Below are positions 1 through 6,347 of a stretch of 7,735 nt of DNA, piece after piece. Position 1 is the stretch's first letter, and every line of letters begins with the position of its first letter. Source of the stretch: Methanosarcinales archaeon (GTDB taxonomy: Archaea; Halobacteriota; Methanosarcinia; Methanosarcinales; Methanocomedenaceae); NCBI GenBank assembly GCA_030666885.1, contig DAOUWY010000077.1, forward strand, positions 1 through 7,735, written 5' to 3'. The position numbers and the translations under genes were made by a program. Under the pieces are notes generated by a model. That model was not told the DNA's origin and ran no database searches. It worked only from the letters and a program-made list of their open reading frames with translations.

Positions 1-76
1 ACCACTCGCCATTATAGAAAGTAGCCACTTGATATCCCTCGCCAGGGACAAATTTGCGAACCTTATCCAGATTCAC
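1..76 (-). repeat. Direct repeat copy B inside the surface-protein gene (cut by window edge)
   Basis: This stretch matches 274-349 with two mismatches in 76 bases at an exact offset of 273 nt (91 codons). It encodes residues 967-991, including LDKVRKFVPGEGYQVATF. Both mismatches are synonymous (CCT/CCA for Pro, TAT/TAC for Tyr). The repeat may extend further left beyond the window. Confidence 0.95.
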
Positions 77-2974
77 AGGAGAGTCAAACGCGTATAAATC
101 CCACTTCGTAAAGCTATTGTATCCACTAAGTTTTAGAGCCTCGTATATAGTTGTGCTTATTGTTCTGTTGCCTCTCGTACCTATAACTGTAAGTGTGAAG
201 CCTGCACCTTGTCGTTCATACTCATAGCCAACTTCTGGTACAATGTCTTTAACACCGGGGTTCATGTTATCTAACCACTCGCCATTATAGAAAGTAGCCA
301 CTTGGTATCCCTCGCCTGGGACAAATTTGCGAACCTTATCCAGATTCACTGCCGTAGCTCCAAACACATCATCAAGCGACGAACGAACCAACGGTATCGC
401 GATCAGGTTTAGGTCATTGTGGATTGGAACACCAATCGTGTACACGCAAAACCTCGTCTCATCGAGGCAATCAGTATAGTTCACAAGCACCTCTGCCGCA
501 GCCTTGGCATTTATATCATCAACACCTGATGCGATCCAGATCATTTGGCTTGCATCCATCCATGTGTTACTCCATGGCATATCATTGTTATATGGATTGT
601 CGCATGCCTCAACCACTCCGCCGCTGTTATATGTGGCAGGGTAGCAGTCATCCAGCTGGTCATCAATCATCCAGTTTGATCCGTTGAAGTACACTGGCAT
701 GCCGACCTCGGCGTGATTGGCGTTTATCTCATTAGTGATGCTGTTCTGCAGTATTGTTCCCAGAAGTATCAGGTGGTTGTTCTCCTTTTCAGTGGTGGTA
801 AGCGTTGCGTCCGTCTTCACATTCACGCTTGTCACACCTTCAGCTACCAGTTTGTTCTGGATCTTGGTGGCTAACGCCGCATATTCACCGCCCGGATCAA
901 TGCTCGGATACACGATTGTTGTACCCCAGGCAGTGCCATCATACCCGTGCAAGAACGGCTCTGGATATGCCATGACCGAATGCGGTTTGAAATGGTTGTA
1001 ACTGTCACCGGAATTTACATATTTGAGCAAATCCATGTGCACATTCTCACCATCTTCCAGCAGGTATGTATCCATGGCGGATGGCATCGCTGGTGTTTGA
1101 ATCCCGTTGATAAGGCAATACCAGAAAATAAATCGGTTGAAATTGCATGTCTCGGTTTCGTTCATACTCCTGTTCATGTACCACGTACTTGTACCCTGGG
1201 TGTCACTCCTGTTTATCCCGTAAACATATGGAGGATCAACATTACCAGACGTAACATCTGCCTCGCTTTCGAGAAGCTTCTCCGGCGTGGTGTAGTTCGT
1301 CACGATCTTATCGATCCTGAACATCGTTGCAGTATTATAGTCTGAAAGCTGTCCGTTATAGTCGGACATGTTCCCATAGTGATGTGATACCGTAAGCTTG
1401 ACCCCTATAGCGCTGAAGTACTTTGTTTCATCGTTGTTGTTCTCGTCAAGTTCATTGGTAACCTGGTCAAGTGAGTCCAATTCTGCGGTTACATTGTAGT
1501 CGTAGTGTCTTGTTAAGTCCAGGTCGGTATTGAAGATAAGTTCTTGCTCTGCCTTCGCACACATGGATACCGTCCTGGATTCCTGCCAGGGCTCTGTACC
1601 GGTCGTGACATTGCACATCGTGACGCTCACATTGAAATTACCGGTACTCCCGGTTCCGTCGTTGAGCACTGTCACCACAACATTGGTCTTGTTGCACTGC
1701 CACGCAGGCGTGAAGTCTATGCAACCTGTAGCGTTCAGATCCGGCTGTCCGGATGGCGATACATCCTTAACCAAAGTCCCATTGTTGTTATCTTCACCGC
1801 CCTCTTCAGGTATATCCCTGCTTGAATCTGCAAACGCCTTTAATGTATGAGATCCGTGCGAAGTTGGAGTCCAGTTGAACGCTGTCCATATGGAATCCCC
1901 ACTGTCCAGAGTGGATATACTATTGGTCTGCACCGGGTTATCATCGTCATAGAGTGTGACATTGAAGCTGCTACCGGTTGACAAACCTCCTGTGTTCTTT
2001 ACCTCAACCTCAACATCGTAAGAATTGTCGACCACAATACCGGTCGGGGTCTGGTCAGGACACGAGTCATAAAACTTATCCACTTTCATCTCCCCGATCT
2101 CAAGATCGGGATCAAAGTAGCGATTATTGCCCACCAGGATCGCAAGGTTGGGATGGAAAATTCCGACCCAGGGGTCCCATTCCATTTTTTGAGTATTGTC
2201 AGAGTCTATCAGACCGCTATTTATCTCTACCGCTTCCATATCGCGATAACCTCCAGCAGAATAACTTTCTACTCCAACATCATTAAACCTTAGTGTCCAC
2301 GCATCATTATCGCCATATGCGTAATGATGTAGTGTGTGATTGGCTGAGGTATTTACAGGTCCATTGAACCACGTAGCTTTGGTTCCGGTTGGGAGATTAT
2401 ACCCCTGGTTAATCCAGTAGTTTGTCTCTGGGTAGCCAGCCATATCATCCATCACCACGACTAGTATAATTTGACGACATTGACCATATCCTGCACCCCC
2501 TAACCAGTCTGACTGATATACGCTAAAATTATTATTCCCGTTAGATATCTTATCAGTCACGTTCCAGTATACAAAGTGGCTGCCACAGCCGCCCTTATAC
2601 CACCCATCGTTTTCACTCTGGGTGCAGTCACTAGTGATATTCCGGTTATTCTCCCAGGCGTATCCAGTCACATTGCAAAACGTTGCATTACTCCATCCGT
2701 CATTTGCATAATTGCCACCCCATATAGCCCAATAAACACGAGCCCATTTTATTGTTCCTTCGGGCACATGAAAATCCATGCTCTGTACTCCATCAGTCGT
2801 ATACGCTTCGTGTTCTACATGCACAGTACCATCAACTGTGCCGTTCGTGCCGCACGCGCATGGACAGCCATGTGTGGCTACATTGCAGGTGCATTCACCT
2901 ATCGCCGGAGGCGCACTGCATGCTGCCAGCACCGCCAGTAATAATATAATCATAATTCCATATTCTCTTTTCAT
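1..2974 (-). CDS. Large DUF3344/CARDB cell-surface protein, 3' end cut by window edge
   Basis: Seen: reading down from an ATG at 2974 the minus strand stays open for 991 codons and leaves the window without a stop. The start follows a GAGGTGAT ribosome site at 8 nt. The N-terminus is a hydrophobic signal ending in LAAC (Cys19), a lipobox-like site, then a cysteine cluster (C28, C30, C37, C39, C41). Residues about 42-285 match a DUF3344 domain by eye: GTVHVEH, then VPEGTIKWARVYWAIWGG. Residues about 289-400 and 410-520 are CARDB-like, each opening with PDL. Residues about 690-835 (LILLGTILQNS, then IWIASGVDDINAKAA) recall archaeal S-layer domains. From about 857 (NLIAIPL) a repeat region begins with a 91-residue period. 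Many NxS/T sequons are present. Known: DUF3344 proteins are uncharacterised archaeal surface proteins. Inferred: an exported, probably anchored surface protein. Family assignment is by pattern only; a C-terminal anchor would lie off the edge. Confidence 0.93.
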   Translation of the reverse strand, partial: MKREYGIMIILLLAVLAACSAPPAIGECTCNVATHGCPCACGTNGTVDGTVHVEHEAYTTDGVQSMDFHVPEGTIKWARVYWAIWGGNYANDGWSNATFCNVTGYAWENNRNITSDCTQSENDGWYKGGCGSHFVYWNVTDKISNGNNNFSVYQSDWLGGAGYGQCRQIILVVVMDDMAGYPETNYWINQGYNLPTGTKATWFNGPVNTSANHTLHHYAYGDNDAWTLRFNDVGVESYSAGGYRDMEAVEINSGLIDSDNTQKMEWDPWVGIFHPNLAILVGNNRYFDPDLEIGEMKVDKFYDSCPDQTPTGIVVDNSYDVEVEVKNTGGLSTGSSFNVTLYDDDNPVQTNSISTLDSGDSIWTAFNWTPTSHGSHTLKAFADSSRDIPEEGGEDNNNGTLVKDVSPSGQPDLNATGCIDFTPAWQCNKTNVVVTVLNDGTGSTGNFNVSVTMCNVTTGTEPWQESRTVSMCAKAEQELIFNTDLDLTRHYDYNVTAELDSLDQVTNELDENNNDETKYFSAIGVKLTVSHHYGNMSDYNGQLSDYNTATMFRIDKIVTNYTTPEKLLESEADVTSGNVDPPYVYGINRSDTQGTSTWYMNRSMNETETCNFNRFIFWYCLINGIQTPAMPSAMDTYLLEDGENVHMDLLKYVNSGDSYNHFKPHSVMAYPEPFLHGYDGTAWGTTIVYPSIDPGGEYAALATKIQNKLVAEGVTSVNVKTDATLTTTEKENNHLILLGTILQNSITNEINANHAEVGMPVYFNGSNWMIDDQLDDCYPATYNSGGVVEACDNPYNNDMPWSNTWMDASQMIWIASGVDDINAKAAAEVLVNYTDCLDETRFCVYTIGVPIHNDLNLIAIPLVRSSLDDVFGATAVNLDKVRKFVPGEGYQVATFYNGEWLDNMNPGVKDIVPEVGYEYERQGAGFTLTVIGTRGNRTISTTIYEALKLSGYNSFTKWDLYAFDSPVNLDKVRKFVPGEGYQVATFYNGEW
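274..349 (-). repeat. Direct repeat copy A inside the surface-protein gene
   Basis: This is the upstream (in gene sense) copy of the 76-nt repeat, encoding residues 876-900. It follows NLIAIPLV and is separated from the next copy by an unrelated-looking segment containing VGYEYERQGAGFTLTVIGT. The layout fits one module of about 91 residues of the type found in tandem in archaeal surface proteins. Confidence 0.95.
2852..2893 (-). other. Cysteine cluster just after the signal peptide
   Basis: Residues 28-41 of the large surface protein read C-x-C, then H-G-C-x-C-x-C, five cysteines in 14 residues with one histidine. There is no CxxCH haem motif. The other three DUF3344 N-termini in the window have no cysteine at the matching place. 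Disulfides or metal binding are both possible; the sequence does not decide. Confidence 0.8.
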
Positions 2975-2982
2975 TTATTTAA

Positions 2983-2990
2983 ATCACCTC
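2983..2990 (-). promoter_or_regulatory. Strong archaeal ribosome binding site
   Basis: The minus strand reads GAGGTGAT, a near-complete match to the archaeal anti-Shine-Dalgarno, 8 nt before the ATG at 2974. It fixes that ATG as the start of the large surface-protein gene. It begins 2 nt after the TAA of the truncated DUF3344 fragment at 2993, so the two frames could be translationally coupled. Confidence 0.85.
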
Positions 2991-2992
2991 AA

Positions 2993-3235
2993 TTATTTGC
3001 CTGACCTATTAGGAGGGTTGGCGTAATCCGCACTGTATCCACTGCTGATATATACCCTGCCATTGGCGGTGCCGTTCGCAACCGTGCCGTTGTATGCATA
3101 CGCTGCATTGTCAGCAGCATTGCCCTGCATCGGAAAAACGTTCCACCTGTAATTTGCCACCGCCGGCGTACCGAGGGCTAATATTACCAATAATGCATAA
3201 CCAAGCATCTGCATAATTTTACTATTATACTTAAT
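2993..3235 (-). pseudogene. Truncated DUF3344 N-terminus, probably lacking its start codon
   Basis: Seen: the frame encodes a hydrophobic signal-like stretch (MQMLGYALLVILALGTPAVA) and then NGTANGRVYISSGYSADYAN, which aligns with the start of the other DUF3344 domains here. It stops at TAA 2993-2995, before the conserved [V/L]PxGxIxWAR[L/M/V]Y block. No ATG lies at a normal distance from the GGTGAT at 3240-3245. The codons there are ATT (3233-3235) and AAG (3230-3232), each one base from ATG. The first ATG in frame (3214) is 25 nt from that site, and the frame opened from 3286 gives a lysine-rich leader that does not look like a signal peptide. Inferred: a duplicated surface-protein gene reduced to its first 70 or so codons and decaying. 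A short secreted peptide from the 3214 ATG cannot be ruled out. Confidence 0.6.
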
Positions 3236-3239
3236 TTTA

Positions 3240-3245
3240 ATCACC
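3240..3245 (-). promoter_or_regulatory. Orphan GGTGAT ribosome site of the decayed DUF3344 fragment
   Basis: The minus strand reads AAGGTGATTAAAATTAAG. It resembles the leader of the large surface gene (GAGGTGATTTAAATAAATG), but with no ATG, GTG or TTG in frame where the start should be. The resemblance suggests the fragment and the large gene once had equivalent leaders. Confidence 0.5.
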
Positions 3246-3286
3246 TTAATATATATTTTTATTTTTTTTAGCACATGATAATACAA

Positions 3287-4012
3287 ATCATATAGTTCTT
3301 CATACTAACCATATATAGACTTTTCTATTTTTATATACCTTAAATTGCCTTACTTTGCCAAATTATGGCATGTGTCAATTATCATAATCATTATAGTAAT
3401 GAATTTGCTTTTATTGGCACCACTGTTTGTATGATTTCCCTCAATAATTCTTATAGGTAGCTCTCACTATCATTTCGCTTTTTTTGATACTCCCGCCTAC
3501 TGAGTCCGCAAACTTTCATAATGCAATAACTATCTTGCACAACCATACCGACACACCAATTATATCAACCCAACTCTTTGAGATCGAACATGCGCTCCAG
3601 GATTCCGAGGTTACAATTTTTTTATATTATGAAATCGTATGCATTCAGCACTTCCGAATAACCTTCTTTCATCGAAATAACGTTAAATATGGCAATAATC
3701 TTCATTATGAAATTCATCCGGCAATTCTACAATGTAATCATGTCCCATCCTAATATTATCAACAAGATGCGGCACCTTTTATTATAATAAAGATCTACAC
3801 AAACTTCTTTCAATATATACTCCCGGATTTCCAATCATCCATTTAACCCAGAATCAATATATCTTATTTAGTGTTACATAAATAGAAAAACTTATTACTA
3901 AGTACATCCTATGACATGAATTGCAGATGGTAGTAATCAAATGTGCATGCTATAAAATAGCTAAAAAAGCTCAGTCACCTGAGAAAACTATCATCCTCCA
4001 TAAATACATCTG
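3287..4012. other. A/T-rich spacer with no convincing gene
   Basis: About 725 bases with very low G+C, oligo-T tracts (for example 3256-3271 on the plus strand) and short open frames with no recognisable domain, start context or family pattern on either strand. Small dyads occur: TATTTA/TAAATA near 3866-3883 and GCTAT-AAA-ATAGC at 3949-3961. A plus-strand BRE/TATA-like string (AGAAAAACTTATTA, near 3885) has no plausible plus-strand gene behind it. The region most resembles eroded DNA between gene clusters. Confidence 0.55.
3309..3326 (-). promoter_or_regulatory. Possible archaeal promoter (BRE plus TATA)
   Basis: On the minus strand an A-rich BRE-like stretch (AGAAAAG) precedes CTATATATGG. 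Initiation about 25 nt downstream would fall near 3290, giving a leader of about 50 nt before the DUF3344 fragment and a transcript that would also cover the large surface gene. The region is A/T-rich, so chance matches are likely. Confidence 0.25.
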
Positions 4013-4079
4013 CACTGTAAATAGAAAATGCAGAGGGTTACTCCTCTTCTCTCTGCGTTTTCCATCCACTGTTTCAGTG
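4013..4079. repeat. Imperfect inverted repeat (hairpin-forming)
   Basis: The left arm 4013-4035 starts CACTG and ends with GAAAATGCAGAG. The right arm 4051-4079 starts CTCTGCGTTTTCCAT and ends CAGTG. The inner 15 bases pair with two mismatches and the outer CACTG/CAGTG pair exactly, with a 6-nt length difference between. The loop is pyrimidine-rich. It is consistent with a degenerate dispersed palindrome; it codes for nothing recognisable. Confidence 0.6.
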
Positions 4080-4212
4080 TTAATATTTGGAGCATCCGGA
4101 TAACAGAAGAATTAGCCAGGACCGGGATAACGCTCACGAACGATTTATTGACTCATTTTGGAAACTTTTTATTATTTTCCGGTTAAACTTAATAACCAGT
4201 TCTGTTAACCAC

Positions 4213-4272
4213 GAATTAATGCAGGTAAACGCGGATATTGCATGTGTAATCTGTGTTCATTTGCGTTTATTA
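4213..4272. repeat. Imperfect palindrome, degenerate intergenic repeat type
   Basis: Arms 4213-4236 and 4249-4272 pair over about two thirds of 24 positions around a 12-nt loop. The right arm (ATCTGTGTTCATTTGCGTTTA on the plus strand, split here as ATCTGTGTTCAT and TTGCGTTTA) resembles a dispersed palindrome I know from many methanogen and environmental genomes. It lies 4 nt beyond the stop of the permease remnant, so it could also act as a 3' hairpin. Confidence 0.55.
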
Positions 4273-4276
4273 CCAC

Positions 4277-4754
4277 CTAAAGCTGTCGTAACGCCTTAAC
4301 CGGGTCCAGCTTAGCCCCCCTCCATGCAGGATAAATGCCCGCAATAACAGATATGACTAACGATATCAAAAACCCGGCTGCAAGTATTTGTACATTTATT
4401 ACTGTTAAATGTTCGAAATCCGCGATCCCCAACTGTGCTATCAGCATGGGCCTGCCTACGCTGTCTACTAAAAAGGAGAATAAAAATCCCGGGCAGGTGG
4501 CCAAGTATGCGACCCAGTACGCCTATTATGATACATTCGGATAGGAAGAACCTGATTATATCCGGTTCTGATGCCCCTATATCTTTGGTAATTCCTATCT
4601 CATGAGTCCGTTCATACACCGAGACGATCATCGTATTTATTATCATGAGCCCGCCCACGATCAATGATATGCTCGAAAAGAAAGCAAGTACAAGGGTCAC
4701 AGCGTTCATTATTTTGTTGACCGAATCTATTTCATCCTGTGCACTATAGCAGGT
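4277..4754 (-). pseudogene. MacB/FtsX-type ABC permease, C-terminal remnant with frameshift
   Basis: Seen: the frame from about 4742 to 4494 reads AQDEIDSVNKIMNAVTLVLA, then ISLIVGG, NTMIVSVYERTHEIGITKDIG, and a membrane segment ending VLGRILGH. The rest continues one frame over: GFLFSFLVDSVGRPM, then VISVIAGIYPAWRGAKLDPV and ALRQL, stop at 4277. Removing one base in CCCGGG at 4488-4493 joins the two frames in the order of the family. Known: this is the last FtsX domain of MacB-like permeases (about 400 residues), with the ERTxEIGxxKxIGA signature and the PAWRGAKLDPVxALR end. Inferred: a dead 3' fragment; the N-terminal helix, the periplasmic domain and any ATPase partner are absent. Its upstream end abuts the broken DUF3344 gene. 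A sequencing error could explain the frameshift but not the missing front. Confidence 0.85.
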
Positions 4755-4759
4755 CAGCC

Positions 4760-4990
4760 CTAGATATCAACATACATGCGTGCCCACCTGATATGACCAT
4801 CCGGTACATCAAATTCCTGGAAATATGGCGGGAATTCAAGACCGTGACCGCCGTCGATATATACTCCACCATTAACCGTGCCTTGTGAAGCGATTGTAAA
4901 CGGTATGCCGTCATATGAATAGCTCGCCTGGACCGCAGGAATGAATATGAACTGCATTAACAGCATTGAAATAATTAAAACTTTATTCAT
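4760..4990 (-). pseudogene. DUF3344 protein broken after 76 residues
   Basis: Seen: ATG at 4990 with a signal peptide (residues 1-22, ending VQASY), then TVNGGVYIDGGHGLEFPP and FDVPDGHIRWARMYVDI, then TAG. The intact paralogue at 6344-7270 has IHGGVYVGGGHGL and EYARLYVPVW at the same place, and the large surface protein has WARVYWAIWGG. The TAG therefore stands where Trp is expected, one base from TGG, and is followed by GGC and then TGA. After that the DNA is an ABC-permease remnant. It begins 66 nt downstream of the 69-residue gene and probably was the next operon gene. Inferred: truncated by deletion or recombination; a 76-residue exported peptide could still be made. Confidence 0.8.
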
Positions 4991-5056
4991 AAATCTTCAC
5001 TTCATTGCTGGTTATTCCCTGATTGTTGTGGCAGCTAACAAAAAGTTACCCACTCC

Positions 5057-5266
5057 TCAATCCTGTGTATCTCCCAATTTATCTATAGCCCTTTGAAGAT
5101 GGCTGCCCGCCCTGTCCATATCCTCTGCTGCCAGTAACAGTTCTGCTTCGATATTCTGTTGTCCCATCTTTCCAGCCTCTTGTGCTTGCTTTCGAAATCC
5201 GGCTGCATGGCTGCTATTATGATCAGCCCAGTGTTCAAGTTTTATCTTTAACTTTTCAGGTTGCAT
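5057..5266 (-). CDS. Small helical protein with a histidine face, possible metal-linked accessory
   Basis: Seen: 69 residues, no signal peptide and no membrane segment, rich in Ala, Glu, Gln and Lys, predicted almost entirely helical. His12, His16 and His20 are spaced i, i+4, i+8 and would share one face of the first helix; His56 lies near the end. The start at 5266 is 1 nt after the TAA of the S-component gene, and a GGAG sits 12 nt upstream inside that gene. Recalled pattern: short proteins of the type L-x-H-W-x-x-H-N-x-x-H-A-x-x-F-(8-12)-G occur in many archaea and bacteria (I believe under DUF8180), often near metal-uptake or metalloenzyme genes; this is memory, not a search. Inferred: a cytoplasmic partner of the ECF transporter, perhaps binding the metal. 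Function is unproven. Confidence 0.8.
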   Translation of the reverse strand: MQPEKLKIKLEHWADHNSSHAAGFRKQAQEAGKMGQQNIEAELLLAAEDMDRAGSHLQRAIDKLGDTQD

Positions 5267-5267
5267 A

Positions 5268-6347
5268 TTATATCATAGCTCCTCTCACTTTTTTAGCAAT
5301 ACTATATCCTATAGCCCCACCTATCAGGCCGCCGATGGCGGCAATCCCCACTTCTCCCCAGGCATACCATGGGGCATAATATACTTTCCAGACAGCAGGC
5401 GCAAAAAAGAAATAGAACATCCAGTAAGCATAGGCACTCCTTGCCACAGCGTAGATTATAGCCGTGCTCCGCCTGTCTGCATAATCTTTTTTGAATAATA
5501 ATACCAAAATATCAACGATTATGCCTTCGGTCATGTACCACCCCATCCATACAGTGATATTTGAGCCCCACACCACAAGCGCTACAAGTTCTACAACAGT
5601 GAACAGCAGCGTTGCAGTACCCGGTTTTCTTACAATCTGGAGTGCGATTATCATCAACACGGCCGTGGGTATGGTGAACAGCAGTCCGCCAAGTGGACCC
5701 AGCAGGTCGTTGAAGGTCTGCCAGAACCACCTGAAAACAACACCGATAAGGCCGGCCAGGAGGGCTATGGTGATAAGGTCAATGGTAGTGAACTGCTCAA
5801 GCACATTGAATTTCCAGGCAATTAAAAAGGCCAGTAAAATGATACATATACTTGCCACCACAGTACCGTAAGTTATCCATGATGGTGGTGGGACAACCTC
5901 AACGACCTGGGTATAGCTGGTGGAATGGATACCAGTACTATCTTCGTAGCTGGCTGATATTGCAAAACTTCCCTTTTTCTTGAATTCGATCGACTCGGGT
6001 GGCTTTACACTGAAAATAAATGATATGGATTCCCCTGGCCCCAACTCCCCTACCCGAGCTGTTACTGTGTTATTATCAGCACTGATGTTTTTCATTGCCT
6101 GTAACGGGACATCTATATCCATTTTAAGCGGGACATCCACAGATACCAGGATATTGTGCAGGTTTTCATCCCCTGTATTGGTCAGGACAACCTGGCCCCT
6201 TTCATACCATGATACACCGGCAACAAGTCTGTTTTCCTGGTAAATTTCCTTATTCTTCAAGGGTATGTCCATGCCGATCTCAAGTTCAGCCGCAGCCAAT
6301 TGCGGCAAGAAAAAGATCAGTAATATGAGAATGGCTATTAGCTTCAT
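5268..6347 (-). CDS. Beta-sandwich domain fused to a YkoE-like ECF S-component
   Basis: Seen: 359 residues. Signal peptide 1-20 (LPQLAAA), then an extracytoplasmic domain 21-155 of beta type, with VLTNTGDENLHNILVSV and VGELGPGESISFIFSV, the pattern of CARDB/DUF11-like folds. Seven hydrophobic segments follow at about 157-179, 188-208, 217-239, 244-261, 268-285, 295-320 and 333-351. Segments 2-7 resemble YkoE: GPLGG, then VRKPGTA (239-245), E253 in the next helix, TEGIIVD (273-279) and a glycine-rich last helix. Known: YkoE is the substrate-binding S-component of a thiamine/HMP ECF transporter with YkoC (EcfT) and YkoD (ATPase). Its start overlaps the previous stop by ATGA and has AAGGAG at 6 nt. 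Inferred: membrane S-component whose added outer domain may dock the DUF3344 protein. YkoE kinship is by eye and the substrate may differ. Confidence 0.88.
   Translation of the reverse strand: MKLIAILILLIFFLPQLAAAELEIGMDIPLKNKEIYQENRLVAGVSWYERGQVVLTNTGDENLHNILVSVDVPLKMDIDVPLQAMKNISADNNTVTARVGELGPGESISFIFSVKPPESIEFKKKGSFAISASYEDSTGIHSTSYTQVVEVVPPPSWITYGTVVASICIILLAFLIAWKFNVLEQFTTIDLITIALLAGLIGVVFRWFWQTFNDLLGPLGGLLFTIPTAVLMIIALQIVRKPGTATLLFTVVELVALVVWGSNITVWMGWYMTEGIIVDILVLLFKKDYADRRSTAIIYAVARSAYAYWMFYFFFAPAVWKVYYAPWYAWGEVGIAAIGGLIGGAIGYSIAKKVRGAMI

Noticed and set aside
1..349. CRISPR array from the repeated 76-nt block
   Set aside because: There are only two long copies 273 nt apart, in frame within a coding sequence and with synonymous differences.
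424..1345. Overlapping plus-strand open frames of 87, 94 and 132 codons
   Set aside because: They lie wholly opposite the continuous minus-strand surface-protein frame, show no family pattern and have low-complexity, His/Cys/Ser-rich translations typical of antisense shadows.
2852..2893. Multihaem cytochrome motif in the cysteine cluster
   Set aside because: There is no CxxCH; the spacing is CxC and CxCxC.
1530..2949. Further plus-strand frames of 65-121 codons
   Set aside because: All are antisense to the CARDB and DUF3344 coding part, with no ribosome sites or recognisable domains.
3484..3753. Plus-strand frame of 89 codons in the spacer
   Set aside because: It needs a TTG start in a T-rich run without a ribosome site, and its translation matches nothing I recognise. 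I also looked on the opposite strand for a transposase remnant and saw none.
3921..4103. Plus-strand frame of 60 codons
   Set aside because: TTG start without a ribosome site, and its second half runs through the hairpin at 4013-4079; it is better explained by the palindrome.
4757..4762. TAG at 4760 read as pyrrolysine, which some Methanosarcinales use
   Set aside because: Reading through would add one glycine before a TGA, and the position is a conserved Trp one base from TAG, so a nonsense mutation at a rearrangement scar is simpler.
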